A stretch of 34,079 nt of DNA from Bacillus sp. SM2101 (GCF_018588585.1 NZ_JAEUFG010000038.1:1-34079); one strand, 5' to 3'. Positions 1 through 8,162 are shown, counted from the stretch's first letter. Notes: generated by a model from the sequence alone, not told the origin. Program-made: numbers and translations.

Positions 1-271
1 CAGTAAATGAAATTTCATAGTCTCCGCTATTTTGCACAGTGATGGAACCATCACCAGGATTAAGAGTTGTCATATTAGAAGGACCTGGCATATTATATCC
101 GCCTGGTGGAACAATTGGTTCCTGATCATCTTGTGAAAATGGATCTTGATCATCTCTTAAAACACCATATGATAAGATACTAGGTGGTCCTGGTGGTCCC
201 TGTGGTCCCTGTGGTCCTTGAGGTGGTGGTGGAACGACTCTACATTTACAATCTTTGTCCTTACCATACAT
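1..271 (-). CDS. Collagen-like exosporium-type protein, N-terminal part
   Basis: Reading leftward from ATG at 271 there is an open frame of 90 codons that runs off the window edge. A GGAGGTG ribosome site lies just upstream. The protein starts MYGKDKDCKCRVV, followed by a proline run and a short collagen-like stretch of Gly-Pro-Gln and Gly-Pro-Pro triplets (about residues 18-30). A non-repetitive part rich in Asp, Pro and Gly follows, and the visible end resembles the start of a beta-sandwich domain. Short collagen segments followed by a globular C-terminal domain are typical of BclA-like and other collagen-like surface proteins of Bacillus spores. The collagen part is very short here. Function and anchoring cannot be judged without the missing C-terminus. 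Confidence 0.7.
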   Translation of the reverse strand, partial: MYGKDKDCKCRVVPPPPQGPQGPQGPPGPPSILSYGVLRDDQDPFSQDDQEPIVPPGGYNMPGPSNMTTLNPGDGSITVQNSGDYEISFT

Positions 272-764
272 ATTTTTCACCTCCAAAATATTATTCTACT
301 TATGTATATGGTATTTTTAAATATTTGCTTGGACAAACGTTTGTATTTAGTAACAGCTTTAATCATTGTACATACAATATAACAAGTCTTTTAAATACAT
401 TTTTCAACTCCGCCTCTTTTCTAGGTCCTTGGAAAGGAGGTTACATATTTGGATTGATAGAGTTCGTGAATTAAAGACTAAAGCTGAAGTTTTATCAACA
501 GCTTCTTTGTATACCTAAGATAATTGAATTACCTGTAGTGAAAGAAATCCAAAATCTACTGACCTAAATGCATAGAGCAAAACTGATATTAAATGTTGAT
601 ATAGTACAAGAGAAGAAACTTATTGGTGTCCAACACCATCCTGCCCAGAACCACGTATTAGAGATAAATCTGACCATTAAGTAAACATTTGAAAATTTAT
701 CTATTACTATACAAAACGTGGTATCCAAGGTGGTGGAATTCGATAGTTAGAATCATTGAAATTA
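272..764. other. Gene-poor stretch with possible ORF scrap
   Basis: No convincing intact gene. A 38-codon plus-strand frame at 568-684 (MHRAKLILNV to NLTIK) looks protein-like but has no ribosome site and no start context, so it is at best a remnant of an older gene. The AAAGGAGG at 433-440 is not followed by a usable frame. Confidence 0.35.
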
Positions 765-1184
765 TTATTTTGGTGTAACCCCCCTCATAGTTAACAACTG
801 TTGTAACTCTTGCATTGTTTGTGGTTGTCTTTCTACAACTAACCTTACAAGTGAAGGGTTAGATTGTAATTTCAATGCTTCTGCTTTTTTGTATCTATTT
901 GTACCACTTTTTGAGTATCATATTTCAATACCAATTGATTTACGGTTTCCTACTCCGTATTGACCGTCACCACAATGCCAAGCGTTACGATTAATTGGAA
1001 CTTTGTCATCTATCGCATAATGGAATGACACTTCATAATTATTGCCTATCATATACTCAATTTCATTTTCTGCAGGAGCATCATTTGCAGTATTATGGAT
1101 AGTGATATACTCAGCATTCATCGTATATAGGCATTTAAGTTTATGTTTATTTTTAGATACTAGGTTTTTGCGTACTGGAATCAT
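765..1184 (-). pseudogene. Phage-type N-acetylmuramoyl-L-alanine amidase remnant
   Basis: The first 88 codons (ATG at 1184) match the N-terminal catalytic part of Bacillus phage amidases (Amidase_2 type), which cut the amide bond between muramic acid and the stem peptide. Visible motifs are ITIHNTANDAPAENE with the first zinc-binding His, then SFHYAIDD and AWHCGDG. After SIGIEI an in-frame TGA stands where this family usually has Cys (EICYSKSG). The same frame continues as YSKSGTNRYKKAEA and then jumps to unrelated sequence, ending at a TAA at 765-767. So there is a nonsense change plus a deletion of the C-terminal half, including later zinc ligands. The start overlaps the holin frame by 4 bases (ATGA), the usual lysis-cassette layout. 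Inactive relic. Confidence 0.8.
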
Positions 1185-1677
1185 TTGTGCTCACCATCTT
1201 TATTCTCTGGATAAATAACTTCTCTTCTTTTATTAGATCTGTCTGTTTTCGCTTTGATTTCAGATACTACACTTTCTACAACTTTAATTGGCACCCATTT
1301 TCCCCACCCAGCACGTTCAAAATTTCAGCCGCACTCATTAAAGTTTGATAAATCAGATCTCCAGTTATTAAAGAGAAAAACATGCCAATTTCAATTTCGT
1401 ACAGAATAAAAGTGGTTGATAAAGCTTGGTCAACAATGTTCCCTAGTACTGGTAATAAAAACATAACTAACGTTCTGTAAATTCCTGATTTCCCATACTC
1501 AGACGTGTACGTCCCATCAATTTTTGATGCTCTAATTCCACTTACCCAATCTAATACTGTAACGAGTGCTAACATTGCAATAAAAATTAAATTACCTACC
1601 CCATACAAGAAATTTAGTGCAGTTCCAATAGGGTCTAATTTTATAAATCCCGCTGAAAAGTTTTTAATTAAATTCAT
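1181..1677 (-). pseudogene. Phage holin (TcdE/phage_holin_4 type), frameshifted
   Basis: Starts at ATG 1677 behind an AGAGGGG ribosome site. It has hydrophobic segments near residues 20-45 and 65-110 and the family-typical block VLDWVSGIRAS...GTYTSEYGKSGIYRT. The running frame ends at 1276 with an atypical tail. Adding one T in the TTTT run near 1318-1322 joins the frame to ERAGWGKWVPIKVVES and a charged tail ending GEHK, which is what this family carries at its C-terminus. That restored frame stops at 1181 and overlaps the amidase start by 4 bases. This is a one-base deletion in a homopolymer, either real decay or a sequencing error. Holins make the membrane lesions that release endolysin. 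Confidence 0.8.
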
Positions 1678-1705
1678 GTTATCCCCTCTTTTTCTCCATA
1701 ATTAA

Positions 1706-1725
1706 AAGCCCTTGTGACAGGGCTT
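1706..1725. terminator. Hairpin terminator, probably bidirectional
   Basis: AAGCCCT and AGGGCTT pair around a 6-base loop. A run of seven Ts follows on the plus strand 5 bases later, and TTTTAATT follows on the minus strand. It separates the ABC transporter region from the lysis genes. Confidence 0.6.
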
Positions 1726-1852
1726 GAATTTTTTTATTAAACATATTGGGTATTGAGTCGATAACTGTTTAATATCTCTTCAACGATAGATCCATAAAAC
1801 TGATTAATCAAAAAAACTTGTTATTCCACAATATGGCCCTAAAATGAATAAT

Positions 1853-1881
1853 GGCACATATCTATATTTCAGATATGCGCC
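1853..1881 (-). terminator. Weak hairpin downstream of ABC exporter
   Basis: GGC-CATATC pairs with GATATG-GCC across one mismatch, about 80 bases beyond the exporter stop. The following T tract on the minus strand is poor, so this is only a candidate terminator or mRNA 3' end. Confidence 0.3.
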
Positions 1882-1957
1882 AAACCGTAGAAGATTAAGA
1901 AGTTAAATGAAGTCTAAAATTCTAATATCAAACTCGTCAATATATCTAACTTCTTCT

Positions 1958-3730
1958 CTACCTCTTATTTCCGTAGACATATTTTTCTACTTCTACTTCC
2001 TCTTCAGCGAGATATTTCTCCCAAAGACGAGCAAATTCACCTTTAGCATTATGAAGTGCCTCAAAAGTACCTTCCTCAACGATTTCACCCTGCTTAAATA
2101 CATATACGTAATCAAAATGTCTCACAAGGTGTAATCTATGGAGAACACTAATCACACTTCTATCAGATAAATGTTCAAATAAACGCTTAAATATTGTCAT
2201 CTCTACTGCAGGATCTACATTAGAAGTAGGTTCATCTAGAAGAATAATCTCACTATCTTTTATAGAATAAATTCCTCTGGCTAAAGCTAACCTTTGTTTT
2301 TCACCACCAGATAAATTCACACCTTTTTCTCGTACATCACTTTCAAGACCATGCGGCAATCTTGCTACAACTTCTTTAAATCCCGAAATTCGCAAGGCAT
2401 TCTCAACTTCTATTTCACTACCTGGCATTCCCATCGTTATATTGTAATGAATGTTATTTTCAAAAATCTCAGGTTCTTGTGGGATGAGCGTTGTGATTGT
2501 TGAAAGTGAAGTAACGGGTAGATTCGAACCATCCTCTTTTGTCAGTGTTCCTTCCTCAACAGGTGTTAGTCCACGCAATACTTTCAGTAATGTACTTTTT
2601 CCTGCGCCACTTGCACCAACAAATGCTACCTTTTTACCCTTTTCTATGTTTATTGATACATCTTTTAAATGATATTTCCCACCTCCATATGAGAAGTGGA
2701 GTGAATTCAAGTTAAGTTGCTTCCATTGATCAAGATTAGTACCAATATCTTCATTTGTTTTCGCCTTTTCATCTAAGATAGGCTTTATAGCTTCAAAATC
2801 CGTTTTCCAGTGAATGACTTGTTCATAATCCCCTGAATAAAATTGGAATGATGACATGCATTGGTGTAAATAAAAGAAAATGACTGTTACAGAACCAATC
2901 ATGATTACACTACCAGCTTGTTTCTGAGAGTATATGTAATAAAAAATTACTCCAACATCAAGTGATATCATGATGAGTGCTGCAATGAAACATTTTATAT
3001 GTGTAATGTAATTCTCTTTCACTAAATGCGGAAATGCGCGATTAATACGCTCATCAATATCTTTTTGTGCTGATTTGCCTAGTCTTAACATTATGATGGT
3101 TGTGATATTACTAACATAATCATGTAATCCTGCTGCAACATTATGAAATTTATCATTCTGTGCACGATATTCTGGGATTGATAAGTTATATAATTTTTTC
3201 GTGATAACCACTAATGTCAATCCACTGATTACAGCTAATACAGAGATTATGGGAGAAATTGTCCATAAAATAATCAATGGCACCCAAAAGTTCATAAAAA
3301 ACTGAATATACATAGATTGAGATTGACCAAAATTATATAATCCATCTGCCGCTTTGTTCACTCTATCAATGACCGCTCCTGAATGATTGTCTGAATGCCA
3401 ACTTAGAGGTAACGACTGAAGGTGGCTATACATCGAATTTACAAAACGTTTTCGATTGCGAAACGCAACAAATCTTTCTATAAAACGTGCACTTCTATGG
3501 AATATTTCAAATACAAAAAAACACAATAGATAGAATCCTAACCAAGTCATAACTTCTCTTACTACAGTAGATTCATTTCTCTGTAGTGCATTTAAGACCA
3601 TGGAAAAAGCAAAAGGTTTACCTAATTCACCTAACATAGAAATTGCATGCAAGGTCAAGTAAACTACAATTTTCCATCGTTCTCGATCAGCGTATAACCA
3701 AAGCTGTCTAAACATATTGAAATATTCCAT
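1958..3730 (-). CDS. ABC exporter, fused permease and ATPase
   Basis: A half-transporter of about 590 residues. The N-terminal part (1-320) has about six hydrophobic helices of a type I exporter. The ATPase part (about 340-580) has Walker A GASGAGKST (about 372), Q-loop PQEPEIF (about 417), signature NLSGGEKQR (about 472), Walker B IILLDEP (about 495) and H-loop His in SVLHRL (about 531), so it should hydrolyse ATP. There is no N-terminal peptidase domain. The likely start is ATG 3730 (GTG 3733 also possible). Its A is the last base of the TGA that ends the 59-codon frame upstream, behind GGGGAGGG, so the two are translationally coupled. The substrate is unknown; coupling to a small peptide makes peptide export or immunity plausible (inference). 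Confidence 0.9.
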   Translation of the reverse strand: MEYFNMFRQLWLYADRERWKIVVYLTLHAISMLGELGKPFAFSMVLNALQRNESTVVREVMTWLGFYLLCFFVFEIFHRSARFIERFVAFRNRKRFVNSMYSHLQSLPLSWHSDNHSGAVIDRVNKAADGLYNFGQSQSMYIQFFMNFWVPLIILWTISPIISVLAVISGLTLVVITKKLYNLSIPEYRAQNDKFHNVAAGLHDYVSNITTIIMLRLGKSAQKDIDERINRAFPHLVKENYITHIKCFIAALIMISLDVGVIFYYIYSQKQAGSVIMIGSVTVIFFYLHQCMSSFQFYSGDYEQVIHWKTDFEAIKPILDEKAKTNEDIGTNLDQWKQLNLNSLHFSYGGGKYHLKDVSINIEKGKKVAFVGASGAGKSTLLKVLRGLTPVEEGTLTKEDGSNLPVTSLSTITTLIPQEPEIFENNIHYNITMGMPGSEIEVENALRISGFKEVVARLPHGLESDVREKGVNLSGGEKQRLALARGIYSIKDSEIILLDEPTSNVDPAVEMTIFKRLFEHLSDRSVISVLHRLHLVRHFDYVYVFKQGEIVEEGTFEALHNAKGEFARLWEKYLAEEEVEVEKYVYGNKR

Positions 3731-3909
3731 CACAAACCCTCCCCATTAAAGGATTGAGGATTTGAGTTAGTTCCTTTACCAATTGCTCTCTTGTAAAATG
3801 TATTATCTCCCTCAGATAATAGCACCACACTATTACCTAAGTTGTTTTTCTCTAAGAAGTCTAGTACCTTATCTAGTTCTTTACGTTTCAAAATTAGTCT
3901 ATTTATCAT
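3730..3909 (-). CDS. 59-residue peptide coupled to the ABC exporter
   Basis: ATG at 3909 is preceded by TGGAGG at a good distance. The frame encodes a hydrophilic 59-residue peptide starting MINRLILKRKELDK and ending FNGEGL. Residues 1-25 are charged and helix-prone, and the C-terminal third is rich in Gly, Asn and Ser (around KGTNSNPQSF). There is no Cys, no signal peptide and no double-Gly motif. The stop overlaps the exporter start by one base, the arrangement of genes made in fixed ratio. I recognise no family. It could be an exported peptide precursor, a transporter accessory subunit or a regulator. Confidence 0.6.
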   Translation of the reverse strand: MINRLILKRKELDKVLDFLEKNNLGNSVVLLSEGDNTFYKRAIGKGTNSNPQSFNGEGL

Positions 3910-3985
3910 TCAACTACCTCCATTAATGATTTTGTATTTAGATGAATACTTATCATTTTCTGGAGGGTGGACCTCTTATTAATGG

Positions 3986-4064
3986 TTATATAAAGTTGAA
4001 AATATGATACATTTTATCTTCCCCTTTCTTATAATGTCATAACACTGTCTAGCAGCCCCTTCAA
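3986..4064 (-). promoter_or_regulatory. Candidate promoter and 8-codon leader ORF of the exporter operon
   Basis: On the minus strand TTGAAG (4064-4059) and TATGAC (4041-4036) are 17 bases apart. Downstream, AAAGGGG precedes ATG 4012 of an 8-codon frame (MYHIFNFI, stop at 3986). It ends 76 bases before the 59-residue gene. The good ribosome site on such a short frame suggests a leader peptide, but no clear terminator lies between it and the operon, so any regulatory role is inferred. Confidence 0.35.
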
Positions 4065-4480
4065 TTATTACTTATTATTTCATAACAAAATTTTCAAATC
4101 AAACATTTTCCCATCAATAAATGCTTATTAAATTTCAAATTATTTACCTTACAAACTTAATTTTGAGATAATCCTAGCCGGCTGGAGAATAAAATTATTC
4201 CATTATTACTCACAAATACGGAAAATCTGTATTTGTTTAACCAATTATAAGGAAATAGTTACGTAATATTAACCGGTAGTATAGGTCAATATAGAACTTA
4301 TACAATTTTAGAATCATGGAATCTTTAAGAAAGCATCCTGATAATGAATAACAAAATATTTGCCATCTTTGTTTCTCCCATTTTTACTTTTTATCAATTA
4401 CTTCAAAACCTAATGATAAAGGCAGTCCCTTATTCAACAATATGGCCCAATAGTTAAATACCAACATGTTATTTTTAACA
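4065..4480. other. AT-rich intergenic stretch, no gene seen
   Basis: No supported coding frame on either strand. The only structure noticed is a small AT-rich hairpin (ACAAATAC / GTATTTGT, 4212-4236). Confidence 0.5.
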
Positions 4481-4516
4481 TAAAAACACCCTTTGAAAAT
4501 GCATATCCAAAGGGGT
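4481..4516 (-). terminator. Rho-independent terminator, minus strand
   Basis: Read on the minus strand, ACCCCTTTG pairs with CAAAGGGTG and is followed by TTTTTATG. It lies about 225 bases beyond the stop of the 55-residue gene at 4742-4909 and probably ends that transcript. Confidence 0.6.
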
Positions 4517-4536
4517 AAATAGGTTTACCTTTTTTT

Positions 4537-4597
4537 AAAACGGTATAACTTTTTTCAAAACAGTACATCTTTCTTATAAACGGTACATCTTTGCTTA
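4537..4597. repeat. Three tandem imperfect 20-21-bp repeats
   Basis: Three adjacent units of the form AAACGGTACATCTTTcTTA start at about 4537, 4557 and 4578, with a partial fourth after 4597. The conserved core is ACGGTACATCTTT. A related ~20-base periodicity occurs at 8262-8343. They could be protein-binding iterons; the ligand is unknown. Confidence 0.55.
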
Positions 4598-4741
4598 AAA
4601 GTCACACTTGTATAAATAATACCAGACTTGACGACTTACTCGTCACCTCATCAGTTTAGCAAATCATAATTTCTAAGCTGGCGTTACTATTAATATTTAG
4701 GCAAAATAAAAAACCACGATATACGCGGTGTTAGGCAAAGA

Positions 4742-4909
4742 TCATTCGATTTTTTTAGGTTCATCCAAGTTACCCGGTTCGTCATATTCCATGAATTCTT
4801 CAAATTCCTTTTTGACTTCTTCGGGCGCTCCAGGTTTAAGCTGCCAATTACCAGGCTTCTCATTGAAATATGGGCTTTTCATAAACTTAGGTTCTTTACT
4901 ACTCATCAT
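4742..4909 (-). CDS. Small hydrophilic protein (55 aa), unknown
   Basis: ATG at 4909 (or the next codon, 4906) lies behind AAAGGGG. The product begins MMSSKEPKFMKSPYFNE and has an acidic C-terminal half with many Glu and Pro. No membrane segment, Cys or known motif. It follows directly on the phage head-protein scrap at 4932-5114, so it may be a surviving small phage gene. Function unknown. Confidence 0.5.
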   Translation of the reverse strand: MMSSKEPKFMKSPYFNEKPGNWQLKPGAPEEVKKEFEEFMEYDEPGNLDEPKKIE

Positions 4910-4931
4910 TTATGCCCCTTTCTATAATCGT

Positions 4932-5114
4932 TTAATGATCTTTCTGTAGCTTCACCGATTTTTCTATCCTACTATTAAATCTATATTCAGCGAAAGCCTC
5001 CGCTATTACTTCGGGGTCGTCCTCTCCAGTATATCTATTTAAATGATCCTTTATATCTTCTGCCGTTATTCCTACTACTTCCCTAACAATAGCCACTAAA
5101 TTTTCACGTAGACC
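4932..5114 (-). pseudogene. C-terminal scrap of a phage minor head-type protein
   Basis: An open minus-strand stretch of 60 codons has no start and begins right after an in-frame TAA. It contains GLRENLVAIVREVVG, then DIKDHLNRYTGEDDPEV and IAEAFAEYRF. The last block, with Glu-Ala-Phe-Glu-Tyr spacing, is characteristic of the C-terminal zincin-like part of phage minor capsid and head-morphogenesis proteins. Assignment is from remembered family patterns. It is a relic, consistent with the nearby lysis-gene relics. Confidence 0.5.
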
Positions 5115-5272
5115 AACTTAATCCATATTTGCGCCATTTTAGTTAACAGCTGTTTTAATTTTAATAACTTAATAATCTATTATATTTTCTAGACTTTTTC
5201 AATGAATCTAACAATTATTTTATATCCAAACATCGTTTTTTATCTGAAGTAGAACTGTTTATCTAACTTCTA

Positions 5273-5841
5273 TTATTCTATTACAAATGTGTATGATAAT
5301 TCACCATCAGGCCATTTTGCTAAAACTTCATGTATATTTTGACCTTTACTAGTTGGTATCAATACTTGCTTATCGTTTTGAATAATTTCCTTTTCTCTTC
5401 CGTTTTCATTCCATAAGTAAACAGTTATTTGGGGATTGCCTTTAAAAGGTAAATTATATAAGTGCCTATAACTATTGGCTTGTCCCATTTTTCCATCACA
5501 GAATAATCAGATACACTTAAGTTGTAATTATCCGCGAAACTATATTGTTTTTTTGCCTAGTGAGAATCACTTGAAGCATTTTTAAGGCTATTTTCTAAAG
5601 AATAAGGAATGAAGTACCGAAAATCATGGTAAGGTATTGTGCCTCAGTTAATGGATTATTAGGTTTGAGTTTCTTTTCATCAATATAACCCTTAATGATA
5701 CCTTCAGAAACTCCGCATTCTACAGCATCTATCATAATCTACATATTCTTCACCTGTTAACTCAATGCTAGAGGCATTTACAGTAACGGGAGCACATAAA
5801 CTTACAAAAAGGATAATTAATAAAGTTAAATACTTCTTCAT
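5273..5841 (-). pseudogene. SLH-domain exported protein, multiply frameshifted
   Basis: ATG 5841 behind GGAGG opens a clear signal peptide (MKKYLTLLIILFVSLCAPV...NASS). The frame is lost after EEYVDYD. In the next frame an SLH block is visible (DAVECGVSEGIIKGY, then LKPNNPLTEAQYL), which is then lost again. Later pieces (ENSLKNASSDSH; NYNLSVSDYSVMEKWDKP; and ITVYLWNENGREKE to the stop at 5273) lie in different frames, with a stop codon between them. At least three frameshifts and one stop mark it as dead. It once encoded a secreted protein with an SLH domain, which binds pyruvylated cell-wall polysaccharide. Confidence 0.75.
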
Positions 5842-5863
5842 GACAACCTCCATATATTTAGTT

Positions 5864-6004
5864 TAAAAAGAGGTGGACAAAACCCAATTAAAATGAAGAA
5901 ACCGCACGAAATCAAATTTATAAACCTTGATTTCATACGGTTTTATTTTTGCGTATTGTATAAAAATCAGTTAGGTTTCAACTTATGTCTCAACCTCTTT
6001 TTTT
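5864..6004. repeat. Long imperfect palindrome, MITE-like or terminator-like
   Basis: The outer arms AAAAAGAGGTGGACA (from 5865) and TGTCTCAACCTCTTTTT (to 6003) are imperfect inverted repeats. Inside, AAACCcAAtT and its partner AAACCtAAcT are also inverted, and the centre folds as AACCGcacGAAATCAA against TTGATTTCatACGGTT. About 140 bases fold on themselves. It sits between the intact SLH gene and the broken one. Size and ends suit a small non-autonomous insertion element; it could also serve as terminator of the SLH gene at 6090. Confidence 0.45.
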
Positions 6005-6089
6005 CATTCTTAGTCCTTAAGGAATACAGTATTAGTCCTTCAAAGGGACCATATTAAAAATCTTAAATGGACTAACGAATATCCTAAGT

Positions 6090-7106
6090 TTATGGTATAA
6101 GTTTTAATCTTGCAGCCCTAGCTATAGATTGCGAGTCTTCAAAATAAATAGTTAATATATAATTCCCTGCTAAATACTTTTGATAATATTCTCCTGTCAT
6201 ATCATCGAATCCTTCGCTATCAGGATCTCCAATTATTGTTTTAATGTCTTCAGGTGACATATTAAATAATTGTCCATCAATATCAATTGTTTGAATTAAG
6301 CCCTCAGACTCAAAACCATCTTCATAGTATACACAACCATTGTATAATCTACCATATCCACCATCATAAAACCCTTCCCACTCAGGGTCCCCATTATCAT
6401 TCACTATTTCTTTTGCAGTTACGTCATTTTCTAAGGAATAATTACACCCCACAAGTACTCCACCTGAAGCTAATTCTAAAAAGTTTTCATTAATTACGGA
6501 TGGTTTAAATTGTTCATTTAGTATTCTTGCAAAGAAAACAGAGAACTGAGCTCTTGTTACTGAATTTTGAGGTTTATATGTATTATCAGAGTATCCAGTT
6601 GTTATACGATTAGCATAAAGGGTATTAACGAATGAATATAAGTCATTACTATAGTCAATATCTTCAAACTCAATATTTACCCTTCCAGTTAAATCGTAGC
6701 TCTTCACAAGTAATTTTGCCATATCTCCTCTTGTCAGCTCTTCGTTTGGCTTGAAATAATCGGTTTTAGGGAAAATTTCTTCATCTACAACAGTTGCAAT
6801 TTCTTTATATGCATAGTGATTGTTATCCAAATCTTTGAAACCAGGATCAGGTCGATTATCAATATCTAATTTTAAAGCTCTAACTACCATGATTGCAGCC
6901 TGTGCTCGTTTTATTTTATCTTCTGGTCCAAAGTTGCCATCGTTATAACCTTTGATTACATCTAAACTTGATAGAAACTCTATTTCTTCAATTGCCCAAT
7001 GGTCTTTTGAAACATCATTGAACATTGACTGCTGAGCATATGAAGCAGTAGTATTCATCACAAATAAACTGAATAAAAAACTAAAAATTAATAATGTCTT
7101 TTTCAT
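6090..7106 (-). CDS. Secreted SLH-domain surface protein
   Basis: A 338-residue protein starting at ATG 7106 behind AGGAGG. Residues 1-25 are a signal peptide (MKKTLLIFSFLFSLFVM, cleavage near SYA-QQ). Three SLH repeats follow: about 28-72 (FNDVSKDHWAIEEIEFL...GYNDGNFGP), 88-130 (FKDLDNNHYAYKEI...FKPNEELTRGDMAKLL) and 146-192 (FEDIDYSNDLYSFV...YKPQNSVTRAQF). The C-terminal part (about 205-338) with GDPEWEGFYDGG, GDPDSEGFDD and LTIYFE resembles DUF4309/YjgB-like domains; this part is tentative. It should be exported and held non-covalently to the cell wall. Scraps of similar SLH genes lie at 5273-5841 and 7890-8091, so this is the surviving member of a local family. Confidence 0.85.
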   Translation of the reverse strand: MKKTLLIFSFLFSLFVMNTTASYAQQSMFNDVSKDHWAIEEIEFLSSLDVIKGYNDGNFGPEDKIKRAQAAIMVVRALKLDIDNRPDPGFKDLDNNHYAYKEIATVVDEEIFPKTDYFKPNEELTRGDMAKLLVKSYDLTGRVNIEFEDIDYSNDLYSFVNTLYANRITTGYSDNTYKPQNSVTRAQFSVFFARILNEQFKPSVINENFLELASGGVLVGCNYSLENDVTAKEIVNDNGDPEWEGFYDGGYGRLYNGCVYYEDGFESEGLIQTIDIDGQLFNMSPEDIKTIIGDPDSEGFDDMTGEYYQKYLAGNYILTIYFEDSQSIARAARLKLIP

Positions 7107-7251
7107 AATATCCTCCTAAATATTTCATTATCTATTGAATCTTTCTACATATCTATGTTGGGAAGTTTTGAAATAAATTGCAGAGACTATAAGTAATTTT
7201 TCAGCCTCTACAATACTCTATATAAATGATGCCAGTTTAGTATTTAGAGTA

Positions 7252-7463
7252 TTATTCTATCTCAGTGAAATAGTACCCAGCTTTTTCTTCATTAAAATCT
7301 AATACCCATTCTTCATCTTCTTTCTCTACTCTGCTTAATAATTTTATTGAATAATATAAACTGCCTCTCCGGAACCATCCTTGTTTAATTCAATATTCAG
7401 ATCCCCACAACCTGTTAAAATAAAAGGATAAGTAAAAATGAAGACGTAATAAATTTTTTAATA
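7252..7463 (-). pseudogene. Degraded small lipoprotein gene
   Basis: Behind a GGAGGG site the expected start codon reads ATT. The frame gives a hydrophobic leader (KKFITSSFLLILLF) and then a stop. One base over, a lipobox LTGCGD and ELNKDGSGEAVYIIQ follow, and after another shift IKLLSRVEKEDEEWVLDF to the TAA at 7252. The start is lost and there are two frameshifts, so it is dead. It sits immediately upstream of the SLH gene, on the same strand. Confidence 0.6.
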
Positions 7464-7741
7464 AATATCCCTCCTAAAACACAATTAATTTTCTAACAAA
7501 GACTTTAGGAGTACTACTAAAGCCCTATTATCCATAATAAAATAAGCATTGAAAAAATACTACAAATATTTACATATTTTTTATTAAACAGGCATAAATT
7601 TCTTTACTCTGAGAAGTTACTCATATTAAGGGTAGAGGGAGCTAAGCTTCGATATACTGCAAAGTAGATTACTGAAAATGGTATATTAATAACCTTTGTT
7701 AGGGGTCATTAATTGTTGACTGATTAAGTATTTGGTATACA

Positions 7742-7780
7742 GGGGTAGCGTCAGAAAAACAGCAAATTTACAACAATAAG
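7742..7780 (+). repeat. Tn1546-like (Tn3 family) terminal inverted repeat, left, inward-facing
   Basis: Begins with GGGGTAGCGTCAG and, after a variable middle, ends ATTTACAACaaTAAG. From memory the Tn1546 38-bp terminal repeat starts with the same 13 bases and ends ATTTACAACGCTAAG; this copy has one extra base. It reads inward to the right, so a transposon would extend to larger coordinates. A partner in opposite orientation lies at 24099-24136. No 5-bp duplication is shared by the two flanks (ATACA against GAGAA). Confidence 0.75.
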
Positions 7781-7817
7781 GGGTACCTTCAACATTTCGG
7801 AAATTTTGTACACTAAG
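7780..7817 (+). repeat. Tn4430-like (Tn3 family) terminal repeat abutting the first
   Basis: The next 38 bases start GGGGTACC, contain CATTTCGGAAA and end CACTAAG. From memory the Tn4430 terminal repeat starts GGGGTACC, contains CATTTCGGAAA and ends CTAAG at the same spacing. Its first G is the last G of the preceding Tn1546-like repeat. Both ends face right. No clear partner was found in the window. Confidence 0.6.
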
Positions 7818-7889
7818 CTATTGAAATTAATCCATATATAACTAATTATGTTATAAATTATTCGACAATATTTTTAGGAGGGTAAAAAC

Positions 7890-8091
7890 TTGAAAATTAT
7901 TATTTATTATTTTACTTTTGTCTCTAACTACTGTGTTTTTTATATCAGGAAATGCGGTAATGTTTGTAAGAGCATTAGGTTTAAATACATCTAATAGACC
8001 TGATCTAGGATTTAGTGATATATCTAAAGATCACATCTACTATAAGGAAATTGCAGCTGTAGTAGATGGAGGTATTTCCCCTAAAAGCTGA
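7890..8091 (+). pseudogene. SLH-protein fragment, plus strand
   Basis: Behind AGGAGGG, a TTG at 7890 is one base out of frame with a signal-peptide-like stretch (KLLFIILLLSLTTVFFISGNA). This runs directly into the middle of an SLH region (AVMFVRALGLNTSNRPDLGF, then DISKDHIYYKEIAAVVDGG) and stops at 8091. The SLH part closely parallels residues about 70-112 of the intact SLH protein at 6090-7106. The first SLH half and everything downstream are missing. A deleted, frameshifted relic just inside the Tn3-type ends. Confidence 0.65.
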
Positions 8092-8162
8092 TCGTATTAC
8101 AAAGGATTCCATACCAATATGTAATATTTCATTTTCATTCAATGGTCCAATTCTGGAATAAG

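Noticed and set aside
184-474. Plus-strand frame of 96 codons with a Val/Pro-rich start
   Set aside because: It is the antisense of the collagen-like repeat of the gene at 1-271 and then runs through non-coding sequence; no ribosome site.
4728-4949. Plus-strand 73-codon frame
   Set aside because: Antisense to the minus-strand 55-residue gene, which has the ribosome site.
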